64,000 nucleotides of DNA from Kineosporiaceae bacterium SCSIO 59966 (GCA_020881835.1 CP052876.1:1488001-1552000); one strand, 5' to 3'. Shown: positions 53,033 to 62,109, counted from the first letter of the stretch. A program made the numbers and translations. Notes: generated by a model from the sequence alone, not told the origin.

Positions 53033-54067
53033 ATGCCCACTGCGCCGCCGCCTCTGTCCGTTCCGCTGTCCATTCCGCGCGTGTCCCTCCTGCGCTCCTT
53101 CCTGCGTCGACCCGTCGGCGTCCTTGCGTCACTCGCCCTGGTGACGGCGATGGCCGGCTGCACCTCGACGGGGGCCAGCACGACTGAGAGCGGGGAAGCT
53201 GAGGTCGTCCAGGTCGGGACCCTGCGAGGTCAACCGCACTTCTATGCGCCGTACCTCTACGCTGAGCACGCCGAGGGCGATGTCGAGTTCGAGGTCGTCG
53301 CGCTCGAGACCGCGCCCGCACTCAACGACGCGCTCGCCAGCGGGTCCGTGGACTTCGCTGTCGGCAGCATCACGGCGACGATCGCCGGTGCCGCGGCCGG
53401 CCGCGACGTGCGTATCGTCGCCGCGGCTGCGGACGGCGGGAGCGGCATCGTCGGTACCCCGGAGATCCGGTCCGTGCGCGACCTGGTCGGCAAGCGGGTG
53501 GGCTACCTCGAGTCCAGCTCCCAGCTGGTCGCGCTGCGGCTCATCCTCGAGCGCGAGGGCGTGAACGTCGAGGACCTGGAACTGGTATCCCTCAGCGCCC
53601 CCGAGTTCTTCAACGCCTTCAACACCGGCCAGATCGATGCCTTCGCCGCACCCGAGATCGGCGTGTCCCTCGCGCTCAGTGCCGGCGGCCAGGCCATCGC
53701 CGACCCCTACTCGACCGAGATCGGCCGGCTCAACATTGCGCTGCTCACCACAAAGGCGCTGATCGAGGAGAACCCGGAGCTCGTACAGGCCGTGGTGGAC
53801 ACCCATGCCGCGACCACCGCCTACATGGCAGAGAACCAGGACGAGTGGCTCCCGGAGATGATCGAGGAGTACGGCGGCGACCAGGAGGTTCTCGAGAGCG
53901 CGCTGGACAACTTCTGGCTCCGCGCGGACCTCTCGCCGACCTACGAGGAGCAGATCGGAAACCTCGCCGTCCAGATGGCCCGCCTCGGAATGATCCAGGA
54001 GACTCCGGCGCTCGAGGACATCGTCGACTCGTCCTTCGCGTCACGCGACGAGCCTGCAGGGTCGTGA
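53033..54067 (+). CDS. ABC substrate-binding lipoprotein (NitT/TauT, NMT1/SsuA-like)
   Basis: This 344-residue lipoprotein has a long N-terminus (LLRSFLRRPVGVLASLALV) ending in a lipobox TAMAGC, then a NMT1/SsuA-like body (VQVGTLRGQPHFYAPYLYAEHA, GSVDFAVGSITATIAGAAAGRDV). ATG at 53033 was used; an internal GTG before SLLRSFLRRP would give a more usual signal length. It begins an importer operon divergent from the purine array, so it probably takes up a compound that the array degrades. It is not closely similar in sequence to the other binding protein at 39 kb. Confidence 0.85.
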   Translation: MPTAPPPLSVPLSIPRVSLLRSFLRRPVGVLASLALVTAMAGCTSTGASTTESGEAEVVQVGTLRGQPHFYAPYLYAEHAEGDVEFEVVALETAPALNDALASGSVDFAVGSITATIAGAAAGRDVRIVAAAADGGSGIVGTPEIRSVRDLVGKRVGYLESSSQLVALRLILEREGVNVEDLELVSLSAPEFFNAFNTGQIDAFAAPEIGVSLALSAGGQAIADPYSTEIGRLNIALLTTKALIEENPELVQAVVDTHAATTAYMAENQDEWLPEMIEEYGGDQEVLESALDNFWLRADLSPTYEEQIGNLAVQMARLGMIQETPALEDIVDSSFASRDEPAGS

Positions 54068-54894
54068 CCTCTTCGACGACCGGGCGGTTGGCCGCAGCGG
54101 GCCGGGCGGCACTCGGGCTCGGTGCTCTCGTCGCCATCGTCGTCCTGTGGCACCTCGGCGTCCGCGGGCAGTGGGTCCTCGTCTTCGACATCAAGATGGC
54201 ATTCCTGCCGGAGCCGGCCCAGGTCGCCCGCCTGCTGTGGGACTTCGCGTTCGGAGGGGTCTTCGACGATGCCTTCAGCGGCACCCTGTGGCAGCACCTG
54301 TGGGCCAGCACCGGCCGGGTCCTCGCCGGCTTCGGCCTGGCCGCGGCGCTGGCGATCCCGCTCGGCGTGCTGATGGGGCGCTTCCGTCTTGTGCACGCGG
54401 CGTTCGACCCTGCGGTGAACCTGTTTCGCCCCATCCCGGCGACTGCATGGGTGCCGCTCGTCCTGCTGATCATCGGGTTCGGCACCCAGGCGACGATCTT
54501 CCTTATCACGCTCTCGGCCTTCTTCCCGATCCTGCTCAACACCCTGTCCGCCGTGCGGGAGGTGCCGCCCAGACTGGTCGAGGCGGCGCAGATGCTGGGG
54601 ACCTCGGGCGCCAACGTGCTGCTCAAAGTGATCGTTCCAGCGTCGACCCCCGGCATCGTCAGCGGGTTGCGAATCGGGTTGGGCCTCGCCTGGGTCATCC
54701 TCGTGCTCGGCGAGAGCAACGGCATCGAGTGGGGCCTAGGCAGCATGATCACCCTGGCCCGCGAACAGGTCCGTACCGACCGCGTCATCGTCGGGATGAT
54801 CGTCATCGGCTTCGCCGGTTTCCTGTCCGACCGCATCCTGCTGCACGGCCTGCGCGGGATCTTCCGCCGACGTCCCCTGGTGAGGTCCACATGA
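54064..54894 (+). CDS. ABC transporter permease (NitT/TauT family)
   Basis: The 276-residue permease has six hydrophobic segments; the EAA-loop region is VPPRLVEAAQMLGTSGANVLLKVIVPASTPGIVSGLRIGLGLAW. GTG overlaps the SBP stop (GTGA). Only one permease is present in this system, so a homodimer is expected, in contrast to the two-permease importer at 36-38 kb. Confidence 0.9.
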   Translation: MTSSTTGRLAAAGRAALGLGALVAIVVLWHLGVRGQWVLVFDIKMAFLPEPAQVARLLWDFAFGGVFDDAFSGTLWQHLWASTGRVLAGFGLAAALAIPLGVLMGRFRLVHAAFDPAVNLFRPIPATAWVPLVLLIIGFGTQATIFLITLSAFFPILLNTLSAVREVPPRLVEAAQMLGTSGANVLLKVIVPASTPGIVSGLRIGLGLAWVILVLGESNGIEWGLGSMITLAREQVRTDRVIVGMIVIGFAGFLSDRILLHGLRGIFRRRPLVRST

Positions 54895-55691
54895 GCATGT
54901 CAGGCCTGTCCCGTCTGACCCGGCACACCCAGGCGGGGCGGGTGCTCGTCGACGACCTCGGCAAGCGCTACGGCAAGGAGCCGGCGATCGACGCTGTCGC
55001 AGGGATCTCCCTCGACATCGCGCCGGGGGAGTTCGTCGCCGTCGTCGGCGCCAGCGGTTGCGGGAAGAGCACCCTGCTGCGGGTCCTCGCCGGCTTCGAG
55101 GCGCCCACCCGGGGGAGGGTCGAGGTCGGCGGCCGCCCAGTCACGCGCCCCGGTCCGGACCGGGGAGTGGTGTTTCAGGACTACGGGCTCTTCCCGTGGC
55201 TCACCGTGGCGGAGAACGTCCGGTTCGGGCTGCGGCAGCGGGGGACGCCACGCCGCCGTGCGCGGGACGTCGCCGACGCCTTCATCGAGGTCGTCGGTCT
55301 GACCCGCTTCGCCGACCGTTTCCCCGGAGAGCTCTCGGGCGGGATGCAGCAGCGCGTGGCTATCGCGCGCGTGCTCGCGAACGATCCCGCTGTGTTGCTG
55401 ATGGACGAGCCGTTCGGTGCCCTCGACGCTCTCACCAGGGCGCAGATGCAGCACGAGCTGCGCCGCCTCTACCGCGAGGCGGGGACGACGGTCGTCTTCG
55501 TGACCCACTCCATCGAGGAGGCGGTGTACCTGGCTGACCGGGTCGTGGTGATGGCCGGCGGCGCCGCCAAAGGAGTGCCCGGGCACATCACCGAGGTGTT
55601 CCCGGTCCTGCTGGGCGATGACCGGGACGTGAACGCCGTCAACTTCAACGCTCTCGAGCGTGCGATCTCCGATCGGGTCCACGCCGGCTGA
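54891..55691 (+). CDS. ABC transporter ATP-binding protein (NitT/TauT family)
   Basis: The 266-residue ATPase has Walker [11 protein letters not shown]-loop [19 protein letters not shown], signature [16 protein letters not shown] and Walker [16 protein letters not shown] follows GTGAGGTCCAC and overlaps the permease end. It completes the second importer. The gene ends about 50 nt before the 3' end of tRNA-Leu on the other strand. Confidence 0.92.
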   Translation: MSMSGLSRLTRHTQAGRVLVDDLGKRYGKEPAIDAVAGISLDIAPGEFVAVVGASGCGKSTLLRVLAGFEAPTRGRVEVGGRPVTRPGPDRGVVFQDYGLFPWLTVAENVRFGLRQRGTPRRRARDVADAFIEVVGLTRFADRFPGELSGGMQQRVAIARVLANDPAVLLMDEPFGALDALTRAQMQHELRRLYREAGTTVVFVTHSIEEAVYLADRVVVMAGGAAKGVPGHITEVFPVLLGDDRDVNAVNFNALERAISDRVHAG

Positions 55692-55743
55692 CGGTCCGCG
55701 CACGCTGGGCCGGGCCTGGAGGCGGGAAGGTCCCACGTCGACG

Positions 55744-55828
55744 TGTCCGAGGGGGGACTTGAACCCCCACCCCCTATACGGGGACTAGCACCTCAAGCTA
55801 GCGCGTCTGCCTATTCCGCCACCCGGAC
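55744..55828 (-). tRNA. tRNA-Leu (anticodon GAG)
   Basis: An 85-nt class II tRNA with no encoded CCA. The acceptor stem GTCCGGG pairs with CTCGGAC (one G-U), the anticodon stem-loop is CTAGC-TTGAGGT-GCTAG with anticodon GAG, there is a variable arm, and the T-arm has GGTTCAAGT. It decodes CTC/CTT leucine codons. Confidence 0.95.
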
Positions 55829-55926
55829 GTGGTGGCTCACCGACCGGTCCGGCCGTGAGCGGGGACAACCGTAACACGCTCCCGCGCAGCGGATGCACGA
55901 GGCGAGCGGGCCGCTACGGTCGCACC

Positions 55927-57255
55927 ATGACCCGCCGTGACGCCGTTGCCGCCGCCGCTCCCGCCGCCGAGGACGAGGTCGTCGACATCTGCCGCGACCT
56001 GCTGCGGATCGACACGTCGAACTACGGCGACGGGTCGGGTCCGGGGGAGCGGGCCGCCGCCGAGCACGTCATGGGGCTGCTCACCGAGGTCGGACTCGAG
56101 CCTGAGCTCATCGAGAGCGAACCGGGGCGGGCGAGCGTCGTCGTCCGGGTCGAGGGGACCGATCCCGGCCGGGAGGCCCTGCTCCTGCACGGCCACCTGG
56201 ACGTCGTCCCGGCCCACGCCCCGGACTGGCAAATCCACCCCTTCGCCGGGGAGGAGCGCGACGGTGCGCTGTGGGGTCGCGGCGCCGTCGACATGAAGGG
56301 CATGGACGCGATGATCCTCGCCGTCCTGAGGGAGCTGGCCCGCACGGGCCGACGCCCTGCCCGGGACGTCGTGTTCGCCTTCCTCGCCGACGAGGAGGCA
56401 GGTGGCCTCAAGGGCGCCAGGTACCTCGTCGACCACCGGCCGGAGCTGTTCGAGGGCGTCACCGAGGCGATCAGCGAGGTGGGCGGGTTCTCCGTGGACC
56501 TCGCCGGCCAGCGTTGCTACCTCCTGCAGACCGCCGAGAAGGGGATCACCTGGCTGCGCCTGCTCGCCCACGGACGAGCGGGCCACGGTTCGCAGGTCAA
56601 CGACGACAACGCCGTCACCCGGCTGTGCGAGGCGGTCGCCCGGATCGGCCGGCACGACTGGCCCTTGGAGATCACCCCGACCGTCCGGCAGTTCCTCGAC
56701 GGCGTCAGCGAGGTCACCGGCACCGAGCTCGACCCCACCGACACCCGTCAGCTCGTCGACACCCTCGGGACGACGGCCCGCTGGGTCGGCGCCACCCTGC
56801 GCAACACCGCCAACCCGACGGTCCTGGACGCCGGGTACAAGCACAACGTCATCCCCGGGACCGCCTCGGCCCTGCTGGACTGCCGCTACCTTCCCGGCCG
56901 GGACGGCGAGCTGCTCGACACGGTGCGCCGGCTCGCCGGCGACGGCGTCGACGTCGAGGTCCTGCACACCGACGTCGCCCTCGAGACGCCGTTCGAGGGT
57001 CCCCTCGTCGACGTCATGGTGGACGCGGTGCTCGCCGAGGACCCCGGCGCCCGGGTGCTGCCGTACTGCCTGTCCGGTGGCACCGACAACAAGTCCTTCG
57101 CCCGTCTCGGCATCCGCGGCTACGGGTTCGCGCCGCTCCGGCTGCCGGCCGACCTGGACTTCAGCGGCATGTTCCACGGCGTGGACGAGCGGGTCCCGGT
57201 GGACGCCCTGCGCTTCGGTACCCGCGTGCTGGACCGGGTGCTGCGGACGGCGTAG
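55927..57255 (+). CDS. M20/M25/M40 family metallopeptidase
   Basis: The 442-residue zinc hydrolase has LLLHGHLDVVPAHAPDWQIHPF, GRGAVDMKGMDAM, AFLADEEAGG and the lid/dimerisation region AHGRAGHGSQVNDDNAVTRL, then CLSGGTDNKSFARLGIRGYGF. This is the ArgE/DapE/dipeptidase-like pattern; substrate unknown, a dipeptidase is plausible. ATG at 55927 follows TACGGT by 6 nt (leaderless type), so the longer upstream frame is not used. Confidence 0.9.
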   Translation: MTRRDAVAAAAPAAEDEVVDICRDLLRIDTSNYGDGSGPGERAAAEHVMGLLTEVGLEPELIESEPGRASVVVRVEGTDPGREALLLHGHLDVVPAHAPDWQIHPFAGEERDGALWGRGAVDMKGMDAMILAVLRELARTGRRPARDVVFAFLADEEAGGLKGARYLVDHRPELFEGVTEAISEVGGFSVDLAGQRCYLLQTAEKGITWLRLLAHGRAGHGSQVNDDNAVTRLCEAVARIGRHDWPLEITPTVRQFLDGVSEVTGTELDPTDTRQLVDTLGTTARWVGATLRNTANPTVLDAGYKHNVIPGTASALLDCRYLPGRDGELLDTVRRLAGDGVDVEVLHTDVALETPFEGPLVDVMVDAVLAEDPGARVLPYCLSGGTDNKSFARLGIRGYGFAPLRLPADLDFSGMFHGVDERVPVDALRFGTRVLDRVLRTA

Positions 57256-57282
57256 CCGGCCGGTCGCCGGGCGGGCGCGGTC

Positions 57283-57552
57283 CTACCAGGGCCGCGGGCC
57301 GGTCGACGTGGCGGTCCCTCCGGCGGGGCGTGTCACCCGCAGGATGCGGCGCCTCAGCCACACCGTCCGGGCGCCGCCGAAGTGCAGCCGCACCCGGGCA
57401 AGCTCCCAGCGGCCGTACTCGGCATGCTCGGTGAGCAGCTGCCGCGCCTCCTGGCGCGACGTCCCGCGCGGCAGGCGCAGCACCTGGTACTCGTACTCCG
57501 GCACCCTGCCCGGCACCGCCGACGTGCGTCCCTCGTGGCTCATCGCTGCCAT
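57283..57552 (-). CDS. DUF5703 family protein
   Basis: An 89-residue conserved actinobacterial protein with EYEYQVLRLPRGTSRQEARQLLTEHAEYGRWELARVRLHFGG, the DUF5703 core. It has no signal peptide or membrane segment. ATG at 57552 or the third-codon ATG at 57543 are both possible. Function is unknown. The gene converges on the M20 peptidase gene and diverges from the acidic protein gene. Confidence 0.85.
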   Translation of the reverse strand: MAAMSHEGRTSAVPGRVPEYEYQVLRLPRGTSRQEARQLLTEHAEYGRWELARVRLHFGGARTVWLRRRILRVTRPAGGTATSTGPRPW

Positions 57553-57581
57553 TGTGGCCTGCTGCCGCTACCGTCGTCCGC

Positions 57582-58049
57582 ATGACCGTCGACCCACGTG
57601 CCGCACTTGACCGTCTGGTAGGTGCGCTGGAGGCCCACCTCGCCGCCGCGCAGCAGCGTCGTGGCGAGATGGATCCGCACGTCGAGCGCGCCTACCACGT
57701 CGTCGCGGAGGCGTTCACCGAGTACGACGAGGCGCTCTTCGACGCCTACTCCGAGGTCACCCCGCTCGTGCTCTACGACGACGTGGAGGACCAGCACGAG
57801 GACGACGACCTCGACGACCTGGACGAGGACGACGACGACGAGGACGACGACGAGGACGACGACGACCTGGACGAGGACGAGGACGACGTCGAGGAGGACG
57901 ACGTCCTCGACGATGACGAGCTGGACGACGAGCCCGACGACGATGACGAGCTGGCCGACGATGACGAGCTGGACGACGAGGACGGTTCCCGTGCCGACGT
58001 CCCCGGCGGTCGGCAGGATCAGGCGCCGGAGACGTCGTCCAGGGCCTGA
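57582..58049 (+). CDS. Conserved acidic protein with Asp/Glu-rich C-terminal tail
   Basis: The first about 65 residues form a normal, probably helical domain (DPRAALDRLVGALEAHLAAAQ, VERAYHVVAEAFTEYDEALFDAY). The remaining 90 residues are mostly Asp and Glu with Leu, without any repeats of fixed length. ATG follows TACCGT by 7 nt. I do not recognise a function; very acidic tails can mimic DNA or bind basic proteins and metal ions. The 3' end overlaps the converging aldo/keto reductase gene by 31 nt. Confidence 0.8.
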   Translation: MTVDPRAALDRLVGALEAHLAAAQQRRGEMDPHVERAYHVVAEAFTEYDEALFDAYSEVTPLVLYDDVEDQHEDDDLDDLDEDDDDEDDDEDDDDLDEDEDDVEEDDVLDDDELDDEPDDDDELADDDELDDEDGSRADVPGGRQDQAPETSSRA

Positions 58050-58954
58050 CGGATCTCCGCCGGCAGGGTGAGGTCATCGGCTGCCAGGGAGCCCCGCAGC
58101 TGCGCAGCGGTGCGGGCGCCGACCACCGCCGAGGCGATGCCGGGCGCGTCCCGCACCCACGCCAGCGCCACCTCCAGCGGCGCGCACCCGAGGCCGTCGG
58201 CGGCTGTCGCGACCGCCTCGACGACCCGCCGGGACGCGGCGTCCAGGTAGGGCTCGACGTAGCCGGCAAGGTGCGGTGAGGCCGCGCGGGAGTCGGCCGG
58301 CGTCCCGCCCCGGTACTTGCCGGTGAGCACCCCGCGCCCGAGCGGCGCCCAGGCCAGCACACCGGCCCCGACGTGGTCCGCGGCAGGCAGCACCTCCACC
58401 TCGGCCGAGCGCTCGAGCAGCGAGTACTCCACCTGCTCGGCGACGACCGGCACGCCCTGGGCCGCGCACAGGGTCGAGGCCCGGGCCAGCTGCCAGCCGG
58501 TGTAGTTCGACACCCCGACGTAACGGGCCCGCCCGGACGTCACCGCCGTCCGCAGCGCCGTGAGAGTCTCCTCCAGCGGCACGTCCGGGTCCCACGCGTG
58601 CACGAGCCACAGGTCGACGTGGTCGGTCCGCAGCCGGGTCAGGGACTCCTCGAGGGAGCGCAGCAGGGACCGGGCGGAGGCGTCGACGCGGCTGCTGCCC
58701 GGCCACAGTCCGGCCTTGGTGGCGAGGACGACGTCCGCCCGGTCGACGACGTGACCCAGGAGGCTGCCGAGCAGCTCCTCGGCGGCGCCGTCACCGTAGC
58801 CGGCGGCCGTGTCGACGAGGGTCCCGCCGGCGTCCACGAACGCCTGGAGCTGGTCGGCTGCCTCGTGCTCGTCGGTGTCCCGGCCCCAGGTGAGGGTGCC
58901 CAGACCGACCCGGGAGACGCGCAGCCCGGAGCGACCGAGGTGACGCTGCTCCAT
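58019..58954 (-). CDS. Aldo/keto reductase
   Basis: The 311-residue TIM-barrel NADPH-dependent oxidoreductase starts [24 protein letters not shown], has the catalytic Asp/Tyr region [17 protein letters not shown], Lys in VLATKAGLW, His in [11 protein letters not shown], and the cofactor region near [13 protein letters not shown]. It resembles the YajO/Tas branch; the substrate is unknown. ATG follows TAGCCT by 7 nt on the minus strand (leaderless type). It is divergent from the uppP leader. Confidence 0.9.
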   Translation of the reverse strand: MEQRHLGRSGLRVSRVGLGTLTWGRDTDEHEAADQLQAFVDAGGTLVDTAAGYGDGAAEELLGSLLGHVVDRADVVLATKAGLWPGSSRVDASARSLLRSLEESLTRLRTDHVDLWLVHAWDPDVPLEETLTALRTAVTSGRARYVGVSNYTGWQLARASTLCAAQGVPVVAEQVEYSLLERSAEVEVLPAADHVGAGVLAWAPLGRGVLTGKYRGGTPADSRAASPHLAGYVEPYLDAASRRVVEAVATAADGLGCAPLEVALAWVRDAPGIASAVVGARTAAQLRGSLAADDLTLPAEIRQALDDVSGA

Positions 58955-58974
58955 GGCGGGCAGGCTAGCGTGGC

Positions 58975-59036
58975 TAGGCTGCGCCGCCATGCGCGACGGA
59001 CCGAGGACCCCGGCAGGCCCGGCAGGTACCCGGTGA
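58975..59036 (+). promoter_or_regulatory. Promoter and possible 15-codon leader ORF of uppP
   Basis: TAGGCT (58975-58980) lies 8 nt before an ATG (58989) that opens a 15-codon frame ending in TGA at 59034-59036. That stop overlaps the uppP GTG as GTGA. No Shine-Dalgarno precedes uppP, so coupling through the leader is plausible. Confidence 0.45.
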
Positions 59037-59872
59037 CCGGTGCGCCCGACCCCCTCGGCTGGTTCGAGGCGCTCGTCCTGGGCGTCGTCCAGGGCCTCAC
59101 CGAGTTCCTGCCGATCTCCTCCAGCGCCCACCTGCGGATCGTCGGCGACCTCATGGGGACCGGGGACCCCGGTGCTGCCTTCACCGCCATCAGCCAGCTG
59201 GGCACCGAGACGGCGGTGGTCATCTACTTCTGGCGGGACATCGTCCGGATCGTCCGGCAGTGGTCCCTGGCACTGGCCGGCCGGGTCCCCCGGGACGACC
59301 CGGACGCCCGGATGGGCTGGCTCGTCATCATCGGCTCGGTGCCGATCGTCGTCCTCGGGCTCGTCCTCGAGGACATGATCGAGGGGACGTTCCGGAACCT
59401 GTGGATCGTCGCGACGACGCTGTGGGCCTTCGCCCTCGTGCTCGGCTGGGCGGACCGCACCGCCCGATCCCGACGCACCCTGGACCAGCTGACCTGGCGG
59501 CACGGGATCATCTTCGGGTTCGCCCAGGCGATGGCGCTCATCCCGGGGGTGTCCCGCTCCGGCGGCACCATCACCGCCGGCCTGCTCATGGGGTACACCC
59601 GTGAGGCCGCGGCGCGCTACTCCTTCCTGCTGGCGATCCCGGCGGTCATGGGTTCGGGCTTCTACCAGCTCGCCACGGCGGGGGAGCAGAGCCAGCCGGT
59701 CGTGCCCACGGTCATCGCCACCGTGGTGGCCTTCGTCGTGGGGTACGCCGTCATCGCGTGGTTCATGCGGTTCATCTCCACCCGCAGCTTCCAGCCGTTC
59801 GTCGTCTACCGGGTGCTGCTCGGCCTCGGGGTGTACGGCCTGCTCGCCGCCGGGGTGCTCTCCCCGCTGTGA
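59033..59872 (+). CDS. uppP: Undecaprenyl-diphosphate phosphatase
   Basis: UppP (BacA) recycles the lipid carrier for peptidoglycan and confers bacitracin tolerance. The 279-residue membrane protein has both family motifs, [16 protein letters not shown] and [17 protein letters not shown], and about eight hydrophobic segments. The GTG start overlaps the stop of a short leader frame. It is followed by the mshC-linked conserved genes on the same strand. Confidence 0.95.
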   Translation: MTGAPDPLGWFEALVLGVVQGLTEFLPISSSAHLRIVGDLMGTGDPGAAFTAISQLGTETAVVIYFWRDIVRIVRQWSLALAGRVPRDDPDARMGWLVIIGSVPIVVLGLVLEDMIEGTFRNLWIVATTLWAFALVLGWADRTARSRRTLDQLTWRHGIIFGFAQAMALIPGVSRSGGTITAGLLMGYTREAAARYSFLLAIPAVMGSGFYQLATAGEQSQPVVPTVIATVVAFVVGYAVIAWFMRFISTRSFQPFVVYRVLLGLGVYGLLAAGVLSPL

Positions 59873-59892
59873 CCAGCCCGTAGCCTGGACCG

Positions 59893-60618
59893 GTGCCTAC
59901 CGTCCTGCTCGTCCGTCACGGCCGGACCACCGCGAACGCCGACGGGACCCTCGCCGGCCGCACACCCGGGATCGGCCTCGACGACACCGGCCGGGACCAG
60001 GCTCGGGCGTTGGCCGACCGGATGGCGACCCTGCCGCTGCGAGAGGTGCTGAGCAGCCCGCTGGAGCGGTGCGTGCGCACCGCGGAGAGCATCGTGGCCA
60101 CCGGCGGCACCCGGGCGGTGCCACGCCCCGACCTGCGGGTCGACGAGCGGCTCGCCGAGTGCGACTACGGCGAGTGGACCGGGCGCTCACTGCGGGAGCT
60201 GGCGAAGGACCCCATGTGGCCCGTCGTCCAGGCCCACCCCAGCGCCGCCGTGTTCCCCGGCGGGGAGTCGATGCGAGCGATGCAGCACCGGGCCGTCGAC
60301 GCCGTCCGGGAGGCGGACGCAAGGGTCGAGGCCGAGTACGGCCCGGACGCGGTCTGGGTGGCGGTCTCGCACGGGGACGTGATCAAGGCGGTCCTCGCCG
60401 ACGCCCTCGGAGCCCATCTCGACGCCTTCCAGCGGGTCGCCGTCGACCCGTGCTCGGTCTCCGCCGTGCGCTACACCCCGCTGCGGCCGTTCGTGCTGCG
60501 GCTCAACGACACCGGTGACCTGGGCAGCCTCGTCCCGCCCCGCCGTCGCCGGCGCCGCAGCCGCCGCGAGTCGGAGGCCGCTGTCGGTGGCGGCGCGGGG
60601 GCGACCGTCCGTCGGTAG
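59893..60618 (+). CDS. Histidine phosphatase family protein (MSMEG_4193 type)
   Basis: This 241-residue phosphoglycerate-mutase-like protein has LLVRHGRTTANADGTLAGR and the second catalytic His in WVAVSHGDVIKAVLAD. It belongs to a subfamily found next to DUF3090 and SCO1664-family genes near mshC in actinobacteria; the reaction is unknown. The C-terminus is Arg-rich (PPRRRRRRSRRESE). GTG follows TAGCCT by 6 nt (leaderless type). Confidence 0.9.
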   Translation: MPTVLLVRHGRTTANADGTLAGRTPGIGLDDTGRDQARALADRMATLPLREVLSSPLERCVRTAESIVATGGTRAVPRPDLRVDERLAECDYGEWTGRSLRELAKDPMWPVVQAHPSAAVFPGGESMRAMQHRAVDAVREADARVEAEYGPDAVWVAVSHGDVIKAVLADALGAHLDAFQRVAVDPCSVSAVRYTPLRPFVLRLNDTGDLGSLVPPRRRRRRSRRESEAAVGGGAGATVRR

Positions 60619-60627
60619 GGTCGACGT

Positions 60628-61218
60628 ATGGCGCGCCAGCTCTTCGAGTACGACCGGCCTCAGCGGTTCGTCGCCGGCACCGTCGGCCAGCCTGGTCAGC
60701 GCGCGTTCTACCTCCAGGCCAGCGACGGGGCGGCCACCACGACCGTCGCCCTGGAGAAGCAGCAGGTAGCCGCCCTGGCCGAGCGCGTGGACGAGCTCCT
60801 CGACGAGGTGCTCCGGCGCAGCGGCGGCAGCGCCCCCGTCCCGGCCCTGGCCCCCACCCAGGCCGAGGACCTCGAGCCGCTCGAGATGCCGGTGGAGGAG
60901 GCCTTCCGGGTCGGCACGATGAGCCTGGCCTGGGACGCCGACCGTGACCTCGTCGTCATCGAGTGCTTCGAGGTCGGCGACGACCCCGAGGTGGTCGAGC
61001 TCGAGGAGCTCACCGGCCTGGAGGACCCGCAGGCCTCCACGGCGGGGGACGACGGCCCGAGCCTGCTGCGCGTCACCCTCACCGGCGCTGCGGCCCGGGC
61101 CTTCGCCCGCCGGGCCCTGGCTCTCGTCGCTGCCGGGCGCCCGCCCTGCCCGTTCTGCGGCAACCCCCTCGACCCCGACGGGCACGTCTGCCCCCGGGCC
61201 AACGGGTACCGGCGCTGA
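60628..61218 (+). CDS. DUF3090 family protein with C-terminal zinc ribbon
   Basis: A 196-residue conserved actinobacterial protein: ARQLFEYDRPQRFVAGTVGQPGQRAFYLQA at the N-terminus and PCPFCGNPLDPDGHVCP at the C-terminus, where C-x2-C and Cys/His could bind zinc. Function is unknown. ATG follows TAGGGT by 6 nt. Its stop overlaps the CTG proposed as start of the next gene. Confidence 0.93.
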   Translation: MARQLFEYDRPQRFVAGTVGQPGQRAFYLQASDGAATTTVALEKQQVAALAERVDELLDEVLRRSGGSAPVPALAPTQAEDLEPLEMPVEEAFRVGTMSLAWDADRDLVVIECFEVGDDPEVVELEELTGLEDPQASTAGDDGPSLLRVTLTGAAARAFARRALALVAAGRPPCPFCGNPLDPDGHVCPRANGYRR

Positions 61219-62027
61219 CCCGAGCGGACGACGCGGCGGACCTCGAGCTGCTGGCCGACGGCACGCTCGAGGTGGCCGGCCGCATCGTCGAGGCCTCCAA
61301 CGCCACGCTCCTGGCGACCGTCCGCCGTGGCGAGCGGTCGGCGGCCTGCGTCTACAAGCCCGTGGCCGGGGAGCGGCCGCTGTGGGACTTCCCCGACGGG
61401 ACGCTCGCCGCCCGGGAGGTCGCCGCCTACGAGGTCTCCGCTGCGGCCGGGTTCGACGTGGTCCCCCCGACGGTCCTGCGCGACGGACCTCTCGGGCCGG
61501 GCAGCGTCCAGCTGTGGGTGGACCACCCCGCCGACCGTGCGCCCGGCGCCGGACTCGTCGACGTCGTGGCCCCCGCCGACGTCCGGGCCGGCTGGATCCC
61601 GGTGCTGCAGGCCTACGACGCGGACGGCGACCCCGTCGTCCTCGTGCACGCGGACGACCCCCGGCTCGCCGTGGTCGCCGTCTTCGACGCCGTCGTCAAC
61701 AACGCCGACCGCAAGGCGGGGCACGTCCTCGTCGACGACGCCGGCCGGGTGCGCGGCGTCGACCACGGCCTCACCTTCCATGTCGAGGACAAGCTGCGCA
61801 CCGTGCTGTGGGGCTGGGCGGGACGCCCGCTGCCGGACGACGCCCGGGCGCGGCTGGAACGCCTTCGGACCGCGCTCGCGGACGGCGCCCTCGCCGGGCG
61901 CCTCGCGGCGCTGCTCGACCGGGACGAGCTCGTGGCCCTGACTCGCCGCACCGCGGACCTGCTCCACGCGGGGACCCTGCCACGGCCCGGCGCCGGCCGA
62001 CCGCTCATCCCCTGGCCCCCCTTCTAA
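61215..62027 (+). CDS. SCO1664 family protein, kinase-like fold, non-ATG start
   Basis: The 270-residue protein matches the SCO1664 family linked to DUF3090 and mshC. Blocks include GRIVEASNATLLATVRRG, CVYKPVAGERPLWDFPDGTLAAREVAAYEVS and AVFDAVVNNADRKAGHVLVD followed by GVDHGLTFH, which resemble phosphatidylinositol-kinase/HipA-like ATP sites. No ATG, GTG or TTG precedes the conserved start ELLADGTLEVAGR; CTG at 61215 overlapping the DUF3090 stop (CTGA) is proposed, GTG at 61269 is the conservative alternative. Repeat units follow its stop. Confidence 0.85.
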   Translation: MTRADDAADLELLADGTLEVAGRIVEASNATLLATVRRGERSAACVYKPVAGERPLWDFPDGTLAAREVAAYEVSAAAGFDVVPPTVLRDGPLGPGSVQLWVDHPADRAPGAGLVDVVAPADVRAGWIPVLQAYDADGDPVVLVHADDPRLAVVAVFDAVVNNADRKAGHVLVDDAGRVRGVDHGLTFHVEDKLRTVLWGWAGRPLPDDARARLERLRTALADGALAGRLAALLDRDELVALTRRTADLLHAGTLPRPGAGRPLIPWPPF

Positions 62028-62034
62028 CCCCTCG

Positions 62035-62089
62035 GTGATCATGCAATCCCGCCACCCGCGCCCTTGGTGATCATGCAATCCCGCCACCC
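62035..62089 (+). repeat. Two copies of 23-bp intergenic repeat unit, forward
   Basis: Units at 62035-62057 and 62067-62089, starting 8 nt after the SCO1664-family stop and reading in its sense. There are no reverse units here, and the next gene (mshC) is on the same strand. Confidence 0.9.
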
Positions 62090-62109
62090 CCTGGCCACCG
62101 TCCGGCTCG

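Noticed and set aside
55744-55828. tRNA-Leu as attachment site for integration of the purine island
   Set aside because: The tRNA 3' end faces the island, but I find no second copy of its 3' sequence near the other edge (about 34.1 kb) and no integrase gene.
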